Of a stretch of DNA of 14,371 nucleotides, positions 12,792-14,371 are shown piece by piece. Within the stretch, counting starts at the first letter, position 1; each line of letters starts with the position of its first letter. The stretch covers positions 1 through 14,371 of the forward strand of contig JASLHL010000214.1 of NCBI GenBank assembly GCA_030152225.1, in the 5' to 3' direction. This stretch comes from Flavobacterium sp. Lineage in GTDB: Bacteria; Bacteroidota; Bacteroidia; Flavobacteriales; Flavobacteriaceae. The position numbers and the translations under genes were made by a program. The notes under the pieces were generated by a model. That model made no database searches, was not told the origin of the DNA, and saw nothing but the letters and a program-made list of their open reading frames with translations.

Positions 12792-14371
12792 ATGAGAAGA
12801 ATCGCAGTGCTATTCTTTCTTGTGCTAACCCTAACAGCACAAGGAAGACGAAAACCCAGTGTAAAGAAGGCAGATCGGTATTTTGCTAAGACAGCATACT
12901 TCCAAGCCAAGGAAGAATATACACGTCTGTTGAGGGGGAGACATACACCGAAGTACATCAATCAACAAGTAGCTTTGTGTTATGATCACTTGGGGCTTGC
13001 TGTTCAAGCTGCGCAGTTTTATGCAAAATCGATAGAACAAGATCCCAATTTACCAGTGGAATGGTACTACCGTTTGGCTTATAATCTCAATAAAAATGGA
13101 CGATATGAGGCAGCAGAAGCTGCGATGAGCACCTTTGCCAATAGGGCAACCGAAGACCCTAAAGCGCATTACTTTTTGCAGCAGGCTAAAGCCTATCCAA
13201 CACAGGGGAGTACTCCTTCCAATTACTACGTGGAAGAAGCGGGAATTAACGATTTGTTTTATGGAGACCACAGCCTGTCTTGGTCTACAACGGATACCTT
13301 GCTCTTTGTTTCTAATCGAACCAAATACAGCCAAAAGTGGTTACGCCGCCTTTTTGAAGCACGTGAAAAAGGAACTCAAATGCCTAATACCGCCCTTTAC
13401 GAAACACGGTTACTAGCGAAAGATGAGCCGTTGCGTGAGCACCATATACTGAGAGGGCCAATTAATCGGCGTTTTACAGAAGGACAAGCCACTATGCATA
13501 CAGGGGGGAATTTGATCTATTTTACCTCGGAAAGTTACCGCAATCGCAAGTTTAGAAAGAATAAAGCGGTGAAAAAACGCCAAGGACGGATGGGGTTATT
13601 TTGGGCAGAACGCAAGGGGAAAAAGTGGAAAAAAATAAAGGTATTGCCTTTTGTACAAGCGGAATATACCTATGTGGATCCTTTTGTAACTCCTCAAGGG
13701 GATTACCTGTATTTTGCATCTGATCAAGCGGGAACTCTAGGCGAATTAGACCTGTGGCGCGTGGCTATTCTAGAAGACGGAAAGACTTTTGGAACACCTG
13801 AAAATTTAGGTGCACACATCAATACAGGATTTAATGAACGTTACCCTTTTATCAGTGCGGATCGCATCTTGTATTTTACCTCTGATCGCTGGGGAGGCTA
13901 TGGTGGTCTGGATATTTATGCCTTAGACTTGAAGGATGATACCGCACAACCCAAGAACCTTGGGGAAGGGATTAATACACCCAAAGACGATTTTAATTTT
14001 GTGTATAACAGCACGCTCGATTATGGTTTTTTGTCGACCAATCGCATTGGAAGACAAGATATTTACCGCGTAAAACCCAAATGTGATGTAGAAGTTAAAG
14101 GAGTAGTTAGGGATGCAGAGACACAAGCGAAGTTAACGGAGGCAACAGTAGTACTCGTTGATGCCTCTCGCCAAGTGTTAGCCCGTCTTCACACCGATCG
14201 GGAAGGGCAATTTACAGCTGTTTTGCCGTGTGATAAAACCTATCAGATCCAAGTAGTACAAGAAGGCTATTACGATAAAGAAGAAGAGCATAGAACACCT
14301 AAAGAGGCAGAAGCTGTCCTAAATATTTCCTTGAAAAAACAGCAAAAACTCCATATCCAAGACAATAAGAT
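12792..14371 (+). CDS. PorE/OmpA-type envelope protein with TPR, PD40 and carboxypeptidase-regulatory domains (5' part)
   Basis: The frame is open from ATG 12792 to the end of the window: 526 codons plus 2 bases, with no stop, so the C-terminus is missing. An in-frame TGA at 12777-12779 fixes the start. In order: signal peptide (1 to about 17, MRRIAVLFFLVLTLTAQ); TPR-like helices (about 24-130, KADRYFAKTAYFQAKEEY and QAAQFYAKSIEQDP); a WD40-like PD40 propeller (about 145-425) with YLYFASDQAG (305-314), ILYFTSDRWGGYGGLDIY (359-376) and FLSTNRIGRQDIY; and a carboxypeptidase-regulatory-like domain (about 431-505). This is the order found in PorE of the type IX secretion/gliding field and many flavobacterial OmpA-family proteins, which end in a peptidoglycan-binding OmpA domain; that domain would lie beyond the window. 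It probably anchors an envelope complex; a porP/sprF-like gene next door would support that. Confidence 0.85.
   Translation, partial: MRRIAVLFFLVLTLTAQGRRKPSVKKADRYFAKTAYFQAKEEYTRLLRGRHTPKYINQQVALCYDHLGLAVQAAQFYAKSIEQDPNLPVEWYYRLAYNLNKNGRYEAAEAAMSTFANRATEDPKAHYFLQQAKAYPTQGSTPSNYYVEEAGINDLFYGDHSLSWSTTDTLLFVSNRTKYSQKWLRRLFEAREKGTQMPNTALYETRLLAKDEPLREHHILRGPINRRFTEGQATMHTGGNLIYFTSESYRNRKFRKNKAVKKRQGRMGLFWAERKGKKWKKIKVLPFVQAEYTYVDPFVTPQGDYLYFASDQAGTLGELDLWRVAILEDGKTFGTPENLGAHINTGFNERYPFISADRILYFTSDRWGGYGGLDIYALDLKDDTAQPKNLGEGINTPKDDFNFVYNSTLDYGFLSTNRIGRQDIYRVKPKCDVEVKGVVRDAETQAKLTEATVVLVDASRQVLARLHTDREGQFTAVLPCDKTYQIQVVQEGYYDKEEEHRTPKEAEAVLNISLKKQQKLHIQDNK

Noticed and set aside
12731..13416. Several short open frames on both strands around the start of the PorE-like gene
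   Set aside because: The frame from 12792 is uninterrupted for 526 codons with signal peptide and domains, so the others are shadows.

Overview
The window looks like chromosomal DNA from the phylum Bacteroidota, most likely class Flavobacteriia. Reasons: a low-GC sequence, a SusC/SusD outer-membrane uptake pair, a lipoprotein with acidic residues right after the lipobox cysteine, no Shine-Dalgarno sequences at starts, several matches to the Bacteroidota -7 box TAnnTTTG, a bacillithiol-pathway glycosyltransferase (BshA), menaquinone synthesis (MenD), and a PorE-like protein joining TPR, PD40 propeller and carboxypeptidase-regulatory domains. A Myroides-like genus is a guess only.

Layout from left to right: the last few codons of an unidentified upstream gene; bshA (+); a strong bidirectional terminator; a susD-like and a susC-like gene on the minus strand (transcribed susC then susD, 3 bp apart); a 560-bp divergent intergenic region with a striking polypurine tandem repeat; an AraC-family regulator (+); an exported ankyrin-repeat protein and an exported CodA/AtzC-like amidohydrolase (+, 9 bp apart, so probably one operon); a second strong bidirectional terminator; a DUF2853 small protein (-); menD (-); an exported glutathione peroxidase (-); a 393-bp spacer; and the first 526 codons of a PorE/OmpA-type envelope protein (+) that runs off the window.

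How they fit together: the centre (about 1442-9603) reads as one accessory locus. A SusCD pair imports an unknown ligand, a divergent AraC-type regulator probably controls it, and an ankyrin lipoprotein plus a periplasmic-type deaminase/amidohydrolase may process a nitrogen-containing ring compound. No glycoside hydrolase or other carbohydrate enzyme is present, so a glycan substrate is not supported. The flanks (bshA, menD, gpx, DUF2853) are housekeeping or redox genes. The least expected items are the exported ankyrin-amidohydrolase pair, the polypurine repeat, and a perfect 12-bp inverted repeat that covers the menD start codon. I saw no rRNA, tRNA, CRISPR array, transposase or phage gene.
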